Shown here piece after piece: positions 1-6,316 of a stretch of 7,409 nt of DNA. The position numbers and the translations under genes were made by a program. This stretch comes from Gallicola sp. (GTDB taxonomy: Bacteria; Bacillota; Clostridia; Tissierellales; Peptoniphilaceae): NCBI GenBank assembly GCA_012798975.1, contig JAAZME010000250.1, positions 1 through 7,409 of the forward strand, written 5' to 3'. The notes below the pieces were generated by a model. That model worked only from the letters and a program-made list of their open reading frames with translations, ran no database searches and was not told the DNA's origin. Positions within the stretch are counted from its first letter, which is position 1. Every line of letters starts with the position of its first letter.

Positions 1-664
1 CTCCGGCATCGATTTGAGCTTTCGCCGCTTCTTTGTTGATATCCGGATTGTCCATGTCCCCTGTAAAAATAGTTAAAAAATCGGCTTCAGGATTTGTTGA
101 TATTAAACCATGGTAGAAGGCACCTCGTGCATCAAGTCCGGACTGCTGAGTTGTACCGGAAAGATGGCCTACAACATTCGATTCTGTTAGAAGACCTGCA
201 AGGGCTCCTGCCAAATAGGCGGATTGCTCTTGTTTAACGGTATAGCTGCTGAGATTTTCGCCTTTTACGCTTCCCTGCACTACAACAAATTGTATGTCTG
301 AAAATTCTTTGCTGACTGTTTCAGCGGCTTTATCGTTTTGGCCTCCTACGGCAATGATTAAATCCGGCTTGTCTTCAGCTAATTTTCGCAGGGCTTCAGA
401 GAGAGCTTCTTCGCTTGTTTCGCTGATATCGGAAAGATAGCCTACGTCTACATTGCTGATCTCAGATTTTATTCGAGAGAAGCCTCGAAAACCAGAAGCC
501 ATAAAACTTTTCGACCTTTCATTTCCAGGGACAAGCACTCGGATAACGCTTTCATTACCGGGGGGTTCATTTTCTGCCTCCAGATCGGAAGAGCTTCCAC
601 CGCAGGATACTAATAAAAACAGCAATAATGGTATGGCAAACTTGAATAATTTGATATAAATCAC
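1..664 (-). CDS. BMP/PnrA-family substrate-binding lipoprotein, partial (C-terminus beyond left edge)
   Basis: Reading right to left from GTG at 664-662, 221 codons stay open to the window edge. The first 20 residues are a lipoprotein signal: a few lysines, a hydrophobic run, then the lipobox LVSC with Cys21 as the lipidated residue, followed by a Gly/Ser-rich tether. The mature part matches the BMP (basic membrane protein, Med/PnrA) fold: the strand DLIIAVGGQ (101-109), QSAYLAGALAGLL (147-159), and TGDMDNPDINKEAAKAQIDAG (201-221), which corresponds to the family's TGSFDDPxKGKExA..QxDxGAD segment. Family members bind nucleosides or related ligands outside the membrane and feed an ABC importer; no permease or ATPase is visible here. 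The usual N-terminal GGxNDxSFN ligand motif is replaced by PGNERSKSF (46-54), so the ligand should not be assumed. The start is uncertain because the AGGATGTGA sequence that looks like a ribosome binding site overlaps the GTG. Full family length is about 330-370 residues. Confidence 0.85.
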   Translation of the reverse strand, partial: MIYIKLFKFAIPLLLFLLVSCGGSSSDLEAENEPPGNESVIRVLVPGNERSKSFMASGFRGFSRIKSEISNVDVGYLSDISETSEEALSEALRKLAEDKPDLIIAVGGQNDKAAETVSKEFSDIQFVVVQGSVKGENLSSYTVKQEQSAYLAGALAGLLTESNVVGHLSGTTQQSGLDARGAFYHGLISTNPEADFLTIFTGDMDNPDINKEAAKAQIDAG

Positions 665-712
665 ATCCTGTTTCTTATAATTGAATAGAATATTAATATT
701 TTTCTTGACAAT

Positions 713-741
713 ATGATAACATTCCCGTTCGGTCTTGTCCA
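713..741 (-). promoter_or_regulatory. Predicted sigma-A promoter for the BMP-family lipoprotein gene
   Basis: On the minus strand, TGGACA (741-736, five of six matches to TTGACA) is followed by a 17-base spacer and TATCAT (718-713, five of six matches to TATAAT). A TG one base upstream of the -10 (721-720) makes it an extended -10. Transcription would begin near 706, leaving a leader of about 40 bases before GTG 664. It is seen by eye only, but spacing and both boxes agree. Confidence 0.5.
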
Positions 742-792
742 GTGAATTTGAAATCCTTTTCATAGATTTAACAAAAGCGGGCAGGAAGAAAA

Positions 793-818
793 TATAATAC
801 AGGAATATTTGTTATAAT
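793..818 (+). promoter_or_regulatory. Predicted promoter(s) of the GTPase-nuclease gene: two TATAAT boxes, one extended -10
   Basis: Two exact TATAAT hexamers lie at 793-798 and 813-818. The second is preceded by TG at 810-811 (TGTTATAAT), a full extended -10 that can work without a good -35; I see no convincing -35 for either. A start about seven bases after 818 falls near 825. That would put the AGGGAG at 826-831 at the very 5' end of the mRNA and leave about 35 bases before GTG 860. Confidence 0.45.
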
Positions 819-844
819 GAGTATTAGGGAGTTATGTAATGAAA

Positions 845-851
845 AAGGAGG
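845..851 (+). promoter_or_regulatory. Ribosome binding site AAGGAGG deciding the GTG-860 start
   Basis: AAGGAGG is a near-perfect anti-16S match and ends 8 bases before GTG 860-862. If translation began instead at the upstream ATG 839, this element would be read as codons for Lys-Glu-Glu. A weaker GGAG (828-831) sits 7 bases before ATG 839, so the longer start is not excluded. Confidence 0.6.
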
Positions 852-859
852 AAATGGAA

Positions 860-3418
860 GTGTCATCTAAAAACAATAAAATTACCGTCGGAATACTTGC
901 CCATGTAGATTCCGGGAAAACTACATTAGCTGAAGCTATGCTTTATTCCTCCGGAGTATTATCTTCTCCTGGAAGAGTAGATCATCAGGATGCTTTTTTA
1001 GATACAAAGGGAATCGAAAGAGAAAGAGGGATTACTGTTTTTTCAAAGATTGCCCGTATAAAAAAGGAAAACAAAGAATGGATCCTTCTAGATACACCAG
1101 GTCATGCGGATTTCTCAGCTGAAATGGAGAGGGCGTTGTCTGTTTTGGATTATGGAATTCTTGTAATAAACGGTTCCGACGGAGTTCGGGCACATACAAA
1201 AACATTATGGAAATTGTTAGACTTTTACAATATTCCTGTGTTTATATTTGTAAATAAAATGGATCAAGAAGGTGCTGTAAAAGAGGCGCTGTTGACTGAA
1301 ATCAAAAAAGAATTAAGCTCTTCCGCTGTATCTTTCAATCAAAAACCAAATGCTCTTTGGGAAGAGCTGGCAGTGATCAAAGCAGAATTTTTGGATCAGT
1401 ATTTAGCGGAGGATACAATTGAAATTACAGAGATCCAAGAGGCGGTTCGGAACAGGGAAGTGTTTCCATGTTTTTTTGGATCTGCTTTAAAAATAGAGGG
1501 TGTTAACGAACTGACAGCAGGAATGGAAGAATATATGATTTCAAAATCTTATCCAGAAGAATTTGGTGCGAAGGTTTATAAAATCTATAGAGATCAAAAT
1601 CAGCGGATTACTGAAATGAAGATTACTGGCGGGATACTGGAAAATAAATCCGTTATACAAGGGGAAAAGATTAATGAAATCAGAATTTATTCTGGAGAAG
1701 AATACGAAAGTGTTCAACAAGTTTATCCTGGAGAAATTTGTGGTGTAGTCGGGCTTCAATCTACCTTTCCGGGAGAAGGACTGGGTTTTGAAGAAGATAC
1801 AACTCATCCCCTGCTTACTCCGGTTATGACTTACGGCGTTCATATCGATGAAAATGCGAATAGCAACGATCTTTTAGAAGCTCTTAAAGTTTTAGAAGAA
1901 GAGATGCCGGAGCTCCGTGTAGATTATTTTTCAGAAACAGGAGAGATTAGCATTCATGTAATGGGAGAAATCCTGATGGAAATTCTCAAGGAAGTTTTAA
2001 AAGAACGCTTTAATCTTTCTGTTCATTTCGACCAGGGGTCTATTATCTATAAAGAAAAAATAAAGGATGCATCCATAGGGATCGGCCATTTTGAACCACT
2101 CCGCCATTATGCAGAAGTGCAGCTGCTGCTGGAACCGGGAGAAAGAGGTTCAGGAATCTGTGTGGAGCCGGGAAAAAGTATCGAAAAAATTAATACAAGA
2201 GAACAGAATCATATCCTCGAGATCCTAAAAAAGGAGAGTTTCAGGGGTGTACTATTGGGAGGGGAACTGACAGATACGAAGATCACCCTCCTAGAGGGAA
2301 AATCCCATGAAAAGCATACAGAAGGCGGCGACTTCAGAGAAGCGGCTGTTCGGGCAGTACGTCAGGGACTGATGATGGGAGAAAGCGAAATCTTAGAGCC
2401 CTATTATAAAGTACAGATTGAAATACCTATCGAGTACTATGGAAGAGTATTAACGGATTTGACGCGTTTAAAGGGAGAAGATATTAATTCGGAACAAAAA
2501 GAGGAGAAGGCTGTTTTTTCTGCAGACGTACCTGTTTCTCTTATGAGAGACTATATTACCGAAGTTCAGAGTTTTACAAAGGGCGCAGGACGAGTACAGC
2601 TGGAATTTTCAGGTTATGGTAGCTGTCATGATGCAGAGGAAGTTTTAAGAAAAAGCAGTTATAATCCTTTAAGGGATCTGGAGCAGCCGGGAGGTTCCGT
2701 CTTCTGCAGTCAAGGAGCCGGTTTTACCGTGCCTTGGGATCAGGTCTACGACTACGCCCATATCCCGCCCAAGATTGAAAAAAAGAGGGAAGAAGAACAA
2801 ATAAATCCCCAGAGACCTTCATTTATTGTAGATGAAGAAGCAATCGAAAAAATACTGCAAGATACATTTTATTCCAATAAAAGAGAGAGTAGAAAGGCAA
2901 GAAAGAAACCGAAAAAAGATTACTATCTAGGGAAAGAAAATTATAAAGCGAAAGAAGAAGTTATCATTGTCGATGGATATAATATGATTCACAGCTGGGA
3001 CGAACTAAAAGAACTACCTAGGGAAGATTTAGAAGCTTCTAGAATAAAACTGCTTGATATCTTATCCAACTATCAGGGTCTTACTCAAAAGAAAATTATG
3101 GTCGTTTTTGATGCCTATAAGGTAAAAGGAATTTACCGAAAGGAAGATTTTGATTTTATGGAAGTTGTGTACACAAAAGAAGGAGAGACAGCAGATCAGT
3201 TCATCGAAAGATATATACGGGATATAGGCAAGGATACTCTTGTTCGAGTTGCTACATCGGATGGAACAGAGCAGGTAGTTGTTCGAGGAGCCGGAGGTCT
3301 TATTATCTCTGCGAAAGATTTTAGGGAAGAGGTCATCCGGACTTATGAAGAAGGCCTTAAGGAGTATCGAGAAAAGAATCCAAATATCGGAGACCATCCC
3401 TTCGACTCATTAATTTAA
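860..3418 (+). CDS. TetM/EF-G-like translational GTPase fused to a C-terminal YacP/Rae1-type NYN ribonuclease domain
   Basis: Numbered from GTG 860 the protein has 852 residues; starting at ATG 839 adds 7. The N-terminal GTPase has every key motif: P-loop AHVDSGKT (14-21), switch I RGIT (56-59), DTPGH with catalytic His82 (78-82), NKMD (132-135) and GSA (207-209). Domains II-V of the EF-G/TetM type follow to about residue 605, with a domain IV tip HEKHTEGGDFR (483-493). A charged linker rich in Lys/Arg (about 640-698) leads to an NYN domain (about 699-835): VDGYNMI (704-710), VVFDAY (749-753 region), ETAD (776-779) and ATSDGTEQ (798-805). By alignment from memory to B. subtilis Rae1, Asp705 and Asp779 correspond to its catalytic Asp7 and Asp81. 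TetM-type proteins (about 640 residues) enter the ribosomal A site and dislodge tetracycline; Rae1 (about 170 residues) enters the A site and cuts mRNA. I infer a ribosome-associated GTPase/endoribonuclease in the cytoplasm. It is monocistronic and has no frameshift at the junction. Confidence 0.9.
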   Translation: MSSKNNKITVGILAHVDSGKTTLAEAMLYSSGVLSSPGRVDHQDAFLDTKGIERERGITVFSKIARIKKENKEWILLDTPGHADFSAEMERALSVLDYGILVINGSDGVRAHTKTLWKLLDFYNIPVFIFVNKMDQEGAVKEALLTEIKKELSSSAVSFNQKPNALWEELAVIKAEFLDQYLAEDTIEITEIQEAVRNREVFPCFFGSALKIEGVNELTAGMEEYMISKSYPEEFGAKVYKIYRDQNQRITEMKITGGILENKSVIQGEKINEIRIYSGEEYESVQQVYPGEICGVVGLQSTFPGEGLGFEEDTTHPLLTPVMTYGVHIDENANSNDLLEALKVLEEEMPELRVDYFSETGEISIHVMGEILMEILKEVLKERFNLSVHFDQGSIIYKEKIKDASIGIGHFEPLRHYAEVQLLLEPGERGSGICVEPGKSIEKINTREQNHILEILKKESFRGVLLGGELTDTKITLLEGKSHEKHTEGGDFREAAVRAVRQGLMMGESEILEPYYKVQIEIPIEYYGRVLTDLTRLKGEDINSEQKEEKAVFSADVPVSLMRDYITEVQSFTKGAGRVQLEFSGYGSCHDAEEVLRKSSYNPLRDLEQPGGSVFCSQGAGFTVPWDQVYDYAHIPPKIEKKREEEQINPQRPSFIVDEEAIEKILQDTFYSNKRESRKARKKPKKDYYLGKENYKAKEEVIIVDGYNMIHSWDELKELPREDLEASRIKLLDILSNYQGLTQKKIMVVFDAYKVKGIYRKEDFDFMEVVYTKEGETADQFIERYIRDIGKDTLVRVATSDGTEQVVVRGAGGLIISAKDFREEVIRTYEEGLKEYREKNPNIGDHPFDSLI

Positions 3419-3444
3419 AAAAGCCTGCCGATTTCGGCAGGCTT
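3417..3444 (-). terminator. Rho-independent terminator of the pab operon, between convergent genes
   Basis: AAGCCTGCCG (3421-3430) and CGGCAGGCTT (3435-3444) pair perfectly over 10 bp around the loop ATTT. Read on the minus strand the hairpin is followed by a run of T (complement of 3422-3417) that runs into the stop codon of the facing gene. The stem abuts the pabC stop codon (3447-3445). On the plus strand the hairpin is followed only by CTATAATG, so it should end the GTPase-nuclease transcript less efficiently. Confidence 0.85.
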
Positions 3445-4173
3445 CTATAATGTGTAGTGAAAAGACTCGTATTCTTTATGGAGAGAAAAAGATTTTTCCA
3501 TGGAAGAAAGAATATGGCCGTCGATAGATTTTACAGGCATAATTCCAAGAAGGGAATTGGTGAGGAAGATTTCATCATACTTATGATAATCATACTGAAA
3601 TATATTTTTCTCTTCGACACGATAATGATCGATAACCCAATCTCGGAGGATGCCTTTCAACAAACCGGAGTCCGCTGGAGGGGTGAAAATTTTATTATCC
3701 CGCATAAAAAATAGATTTGTAGTAGCTCCTTCAGTGAAAAATCCTTTTGTATTAATAAAATAAGGTTCGTTGAAATTTGAAAGAGCCGCTTTTCTTTTTT
3801 CTAGAATATTATCCCCGTAGTTCAATGTTTTATGATAAGTAAAAGGAGAAGTCTCATTTCGCAGGATAAAACTTTTCTTTAGGGAGAATCCTTCTTGATA
3901 ATCTTCCTTTTTATAAAGATAGTCTTTTCTTTCTAGAAGAAAATTTTCAGTAGTAACAGTTGCTTTTAGTACAGATTTTCCTTCTTTTTGATCTTTTTCT
4001 AAAAATTCAAGGAAGGCATCTTCATCGATATGTTTTTGAATCTTAAAATAACTCATACTTTCCTGCAAACGGTGGAGATGTTCTTTTAGTAAAACGGCTT
4101 TATTATCGAGGACTAAAATCGTTTCAAAAAGTCCCAAGCCGAATCGAAATCCGTCGTCTATATTAAGCTTCAT
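3445..4173 (-). CDS. pabC: Aminodeoxychorismate lyase (PabC), class IV PLP aminotransferase fold
   Basis: It splits 4-amino-4-deoxychorismate into p-aminobenzoate and pyruvate, the last step of PABA synthesis for folate. From ATG 4173-4171 the protein has 242 residues. Visible family marks are DDGFRFGLGLFET (6-18), the class IV entry signature; HKTLNY with the likely PLP-binding Lys115; EGATTNLFF (148-156); TPPADSGLLKGILR (164-177); and LTNSLLGIMPV (204-213 region), typical of PabC. The frame remains open 26 codons upstream, but those codons lie inside pabB and encode no family sequence, while Met1 here is directly before the conserved block. The start overlaps the pabB end by 11 bases, with a G-rich weak ribosome site (GCGGGG, 7 bases upstream), which suggests translational coupling. 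It is slightly shorter at the N-terminus than E. coli PabC (269). A branched-chain or D-amino-acid aminotransferase has the same fold, but the operon makes PabC the better call. Confidence 0.9.
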   Translation of the reverse strand: MKLNIDDGFRFGLGLFETILVLDNKAVLLKEHLHRLQESMSYFKIQKHIDEDAFLEFLEKDQKEGKSVLKATVTTENFLLERKDYLYKKEDYQEGFSLKKSFILRNETSPFTYHKTLNYGDNILEKRKAALSNFNEPYFINTKGFFTEGATTNLFFMRDNKIFTPPADSGLLKGILRDWVIDHYRVEEKNIFQYDYHKYDEIFLTNSLLGIMPVKSIDGHILSSMEKSFSLHKEYESFHYTL

Positions 4174-5518
4174 GACGTTGCCCCGCTGCCTGCAAGAGAG
4201 CCTTTGCTTTCTGCATCGTTTCTTCGTATTCAAAAATAGAATCGGATTCATAGGTAATTCCCCCTCCTACACCGAGATAGTAGGTGTTCTTATAGTGAAG
4301 GAGAGTACGGATAATAATGTTAAGATCGCTATCTCCGTTTCTAGAAAAATAGCCGATGGATCCTGTATAAATCCCTCGTCTGGATTCTTCCAGTTCGTCG
4401 ATTATTTCCATAGCTCTGATTTTCGGAGCTCCTGTAATGGATCCTCCAGGGAAAGTGGATTGCAAAAGAGGGGCAATGCCGGTATTGGAATAAAGTTTTC
4501 CTCGTACCGTCGAAACTAGATGAAAAACAGTAGCATAGGTTTCGATTTCAAACAACTCAGGAACCGCAACAGATCCCGGCTGGCAGATGTGATTTAGATC
4601 ATTTCGCTCTAAATCCACGATCATTAAAAGTTCGCTTTTGTCTTTTTCCGAATGAAGAAGTTCTTCTTTTAGACTGAGATCCTCTTTTGGCGTAGTTCCT
4701 CTTTTCCGGGTTCCTTTGATGGGGCGGGTTTCGATAAGGTCTTTTTTTACCTGAATGAACCGTTCGGGGGAGCTGCTTAGTATGTGAAAGTCTCCAAAAT
4801 TCATAAAGCTGCTGAAAGGTGCCGGGTTGTGATTTCTCAAATATCTGTATGTCTCATAGGGAGATTTATCGCTGTTAATTTCGATTTGATGCGTCATATT
4901 CAGAATATAAATATCGCCCTCCTCAATATAGTCCATGGTATGCTGAATTGCTTTTAAATAATCGTCTTTTTTATGGAAAGAACGGAAATCTGCTAAGAAT
5001 TCATTTTTTTCAGGGATGAGTTCTTCTCCATCAAAGGAACAGATTTCTTCTTCGATTTTCTGAATGGAATCCTCTCCTGCAATAGAAGTTATAAAAAGTT
5101 CTTCATTTTCTAAATCTTCGATAATCAAAGAATTGTAGAGGATAAAGACTGCATCTGGAATGTCATAGATTTTCTGGTGGCGGCTTTTTATATTCTCGAA
5201 TTTCCTGCCGAAATCATAGGAAAGATAACCTAGAAAGCCGGAGATAAGAGGAAGGGAAGTAGGATTCTCTTCTTTATTGTTCTTTATAAATTCTGTTAAA
5301 TAGTCTTCGATACTGCCCTTCATCGATTGATTGTTTTTATAAAAAATTCCGTCTTTTTCTTCTAAAATAACAGCAGGAGAAATTCCTAAAATAGAATACT
5401 TTCCATAGGTATTCTCAAGAGAAGAGTCTAAGAAAATAGTGTTTTTATAATCTTTATATAAGGGCAAAAAATCCTTTATTTTTTTATAGAACGATAGTTT
5501 TTTAATGATGGTTTTCAT
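4163..5518 (-). CDS. pabB: Aminodeoxychorismate synthase component I (PabB)
   Basis: With PabA it converts chorismate plus ammonia to 4-amino-4-deoxychorismate. From ATG 5518-5516 the protein has 451 residues, the normal size. The deciding motif is PIKGT (266-270): Lys268 is the PabB nucleophile, where anthranilate synthase TrpE has PIAGT. Other chorismate-binding marks are SSSPERF (248-254), DLERND (302-307), TFPGGSITGAPK (355-366), GIYTGSIGY (382-390) and GVGGGITYESD (416-426). The frame also opens at TTG 5539, but ATG 5518 is preceded by AAAGGA about 11 bases upstream and starts a MKT-type N-terminus like that of E. coli PabB. It overlaps the pabA end by 17 bases and the pabC start by 11, so the three genes are one translationally linked unit. 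The N-terminal domain has FLDSSLENTYGKYSILG (29-45), the equivalent of the LLES-type segment that lines the tryptophan pocket in relatives; feedback control is not implied. Confidence 0.93.
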   Translation of the reverse strand: MKTIIKKLSFYKKIKDFLPLYKDYKNTIFLDSSLENTYGKYSILGISPAVILEEKDGIFYKNNQSMKGSIEDYLTEFIKNNKEENPTSLPLISGFLGYLSYDFGRKFENIKSRHQKIYDIPDAVFILYNSLIIEDLENEELFITSIAGEDSIQKIEEEICSFDGEELIPEKNEFLADFRSFHKKDDYLKAIQHTMDYIEEGDIYILNMTHQIEINSDKSPYETYRYLRNHNPAPFSSFMNFGDFHILSSSPERFIQVKKDLIETRPIKGTRKRGTTPKEDLSLKEELLHSEKDKSELLMIVDLERNDLNHICQPGSVAVPELFEIETYATVFHLVSTVRGKLYSNTGIAPLLQSTFPGGSITGAPKIRAMEIIDELEESRRGIYTGSIGYFSRNGDSDLNIIIRTLLHYKNTYYLGVGGGITYESDSIFEYEETMQKAKALLQAAGQRHEA

Positions 5519-6110
5519 TTTTATGCCATTCCTTTGCAATGATGATAAAATTGTTCAATAATGCATGACCTTCCTGTGTTAAAACAGCTTCCGGATGGAA
5601 TTGTACTCCATATAAAGGGTATTCTTTGTGACTGATAGCCATAATAATGCCATCGTCAGTTTTTCCATCGATATAGAAATCATCGGATAAAGATTTTTCA
5701 TCTACAATGAGGGAATGATATCTTGTAACATTCATCGGATTTGGAAGATTATGGAATAATCTTTTGCCTGTGTGTTTAATGGAAGAGATTTTGCCATGAA
5801 CGGGAATCGGTGCTTTTATAATATCGCAGCCGCTGCAGTAGCCAATGATCTGATGGCCCAAGCAGACGCCTAGAATAGGAATCCTCTGGCTGAAAGTATT
5901 TACGATATCTAAACAAACTTCCGATTCTAGGGGACTTTTTGGACCAGGAGATAAAATAATCCCTTCTAACTTTTTTTCTTCTATTAAAAATTCTATTTCG
6001 TTTATTGTGATCTTGTCATTACGGTATATTTCGATATCGCAATGAAGCTCTTTAAAATAGGTTGCAAGATTATAAACAAAAGAATCATAATTATCGATCA
6101 TTAAAAACAA
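5502..6110 (-). CDS. pabA: Aminodeoxychorismate synthase glutamine amidotransferase subunit (PabA)
   Basis: A class I glutamine amidotransferase that hydrolyses glutamine and channels ammonia to PabB. From TTG 6110-6108 it has 202 residues (205 if GTG 6119 is used), close to the family's 190-200. Visible motifs: MIDNYDSFVYNL at the N-terminus, LSPGPKSP (oxyanion region), GVCLGHQ with nucleophile Cys83, PVHGK, and GVQFHPEA with catalytic His172 and Glu174. I chose TTG 6110 because AGAGGTGA (6123-6116) lies at ideal distance before it, whereas GTG 6119 is inside that ribosome site. The protein then begins MFLMIDNYDS, as in relatives. TrpG has the same sequence family and one protein can serve both pathways; the adjacent pabB and pabC, and absence of trp genes here, favour PabA. 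Confidence 0.92.
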   Translation of the reverse strand: MFLMIDNYDSFVYNLATYFKELHCDIEIYRNDKITINEIEFLIEEKKLEGIILSPGPKSPLESEVCLDIVNTFSQRIPILGVCLGHQIIGYCSGCDIIKAPIPVHGKISSIKHTGKRLFHNLPNPMNVTRYHSLIVDEKSLSDDFYIDGKTDDGIIMAISHKEYPLYGVQFHPEAVLTQEGHALLNNFIIIAKEWHKNENHH

Positions 6111-6115
6111 TTGAT

Positions 6116-6123
6116 TCACCTCT
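6116..6123 (-). promoter_or_regulatory. Ribosome binding site AGAGGTGA of pabA
   Basis: AGAGGTGA on the minus strand pairs well with the 16S tail. AGAGG ends 8 bases before TTG 6110. The upstream in-frame GTG (6119-6117) is part of this element and so is a poor start. Confidence 0.6.
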
Positions 6124-6140
6124 TTTTTTAGTCTAGATAT

Positions 6141-6169
6141 ATTATGAATCTTCTATTAAATAAATGCAA
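6141..6169 (-). promoter_or_regulatory. Candidate promoter of the pabABC operon
   Basis: On the minus strand TTGCAT (6169-6164) is separated by exactly 17 bases from CATAAT (6146-6141, five of six matches to TATAAT). Transcription would start near 6134, giving a leader of roughly 25 bases that holds only an A-rich stretch and the pabA ribosome site. The -35 is weak. Confidence 0.4.
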
Positions 6170-6271
6170 ATAACGCTTTCTTGTATTCAGACATAAAGTG
6201 GAGATATAAAGGGTTCAAGTTTAAGGAACGGGCTTTCTTTTACATAGAACTGAGTAAAGGTCTCTTTAGTA

Positions 6272-6280
6272 TGATAAAAT
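6272..6280 (+). promoter_or_regulatory. Candidate extended -10 promoter of the metY-like gene
   Basis: TGATAAAAT (TG, one base, then TAAAAT) is an extended -10 with five of six hexamer matches; the start would be near 6287, with a leader of about 30 bases carrying AGGAAG (6306-6311). An alternative pair is TTGTAT (6181-6186) with TATAAA (6205-6210), spacer 18, which would give a leader of about 100 bases. I cannot choose between them. No SAM riboswitch or T-box consensus is recognisable in 6121-6316. Confidence 0.3.
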
Positions 6281-6316
6281 AGATTATATAAATTATAGAG
6301 CAGAAAGGAAGAAATC

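Noticed and set aside
453..659. Open frame of 68 codons on the plus strand
   Set aside because: It lies wholly opposite the lipoprotein gene, whose protein has clear family motifs; the plus frame resembles nothing and has no ribosome site.
689..700. 12-base palindrome AATATTAATATT
   Set aside because: Simple AT-only symmetry in an AT-rich intergenic region; no further evidence for an operator.
705..710. Exact TTGACA on the plus strand
   Set aside because: No -10 element lies 16-18 bases downstream, so it appears to be chance.
682..711. Alternative minus-strand promoter TTGTCA/TATTCA for the lipoprotein
   Set aside because: Spacing is 18 with a weak -10, and it would leave a leader of only about 10 bases; the TGGACA/TATCAT pair just upstream is better in every respect.
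1541..1843. Antisense open frame of 100 codons inside the GTPase gene
   Set aside because: It is a shadow of the real frame, with low-complexity content and no start signal. The same holds for the antisense frame at 3062-3397.
860..3418. Tetracycline resistance gene (tetM/tetO type)
   Set aside because: The protein is about 200 residues longer, lacks the TetM tip motif and carries a nuclease domain; there are no mobile-element neighbours.
4174..4251. 26-residue N-terminal extension of pabC
   Set aside because: It is the pabB C-terminal coding sequence in another frame; the conserved PabC block begins right after ATG 4173.
4172..4519. Plus-strand open frame opposite pabB (and a similar one at 3457-3714 opposite pabC)
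   Set aside because: Both are covered by conserved minus-strand genes, and neither translation shows recognisable protein features.
4163..6110. Anthranilate synthase (TrpE/TrpG)
   Set aside because: The large subunit has PIKGT, not PIAGT, and pabC follows; there are no trp genes.
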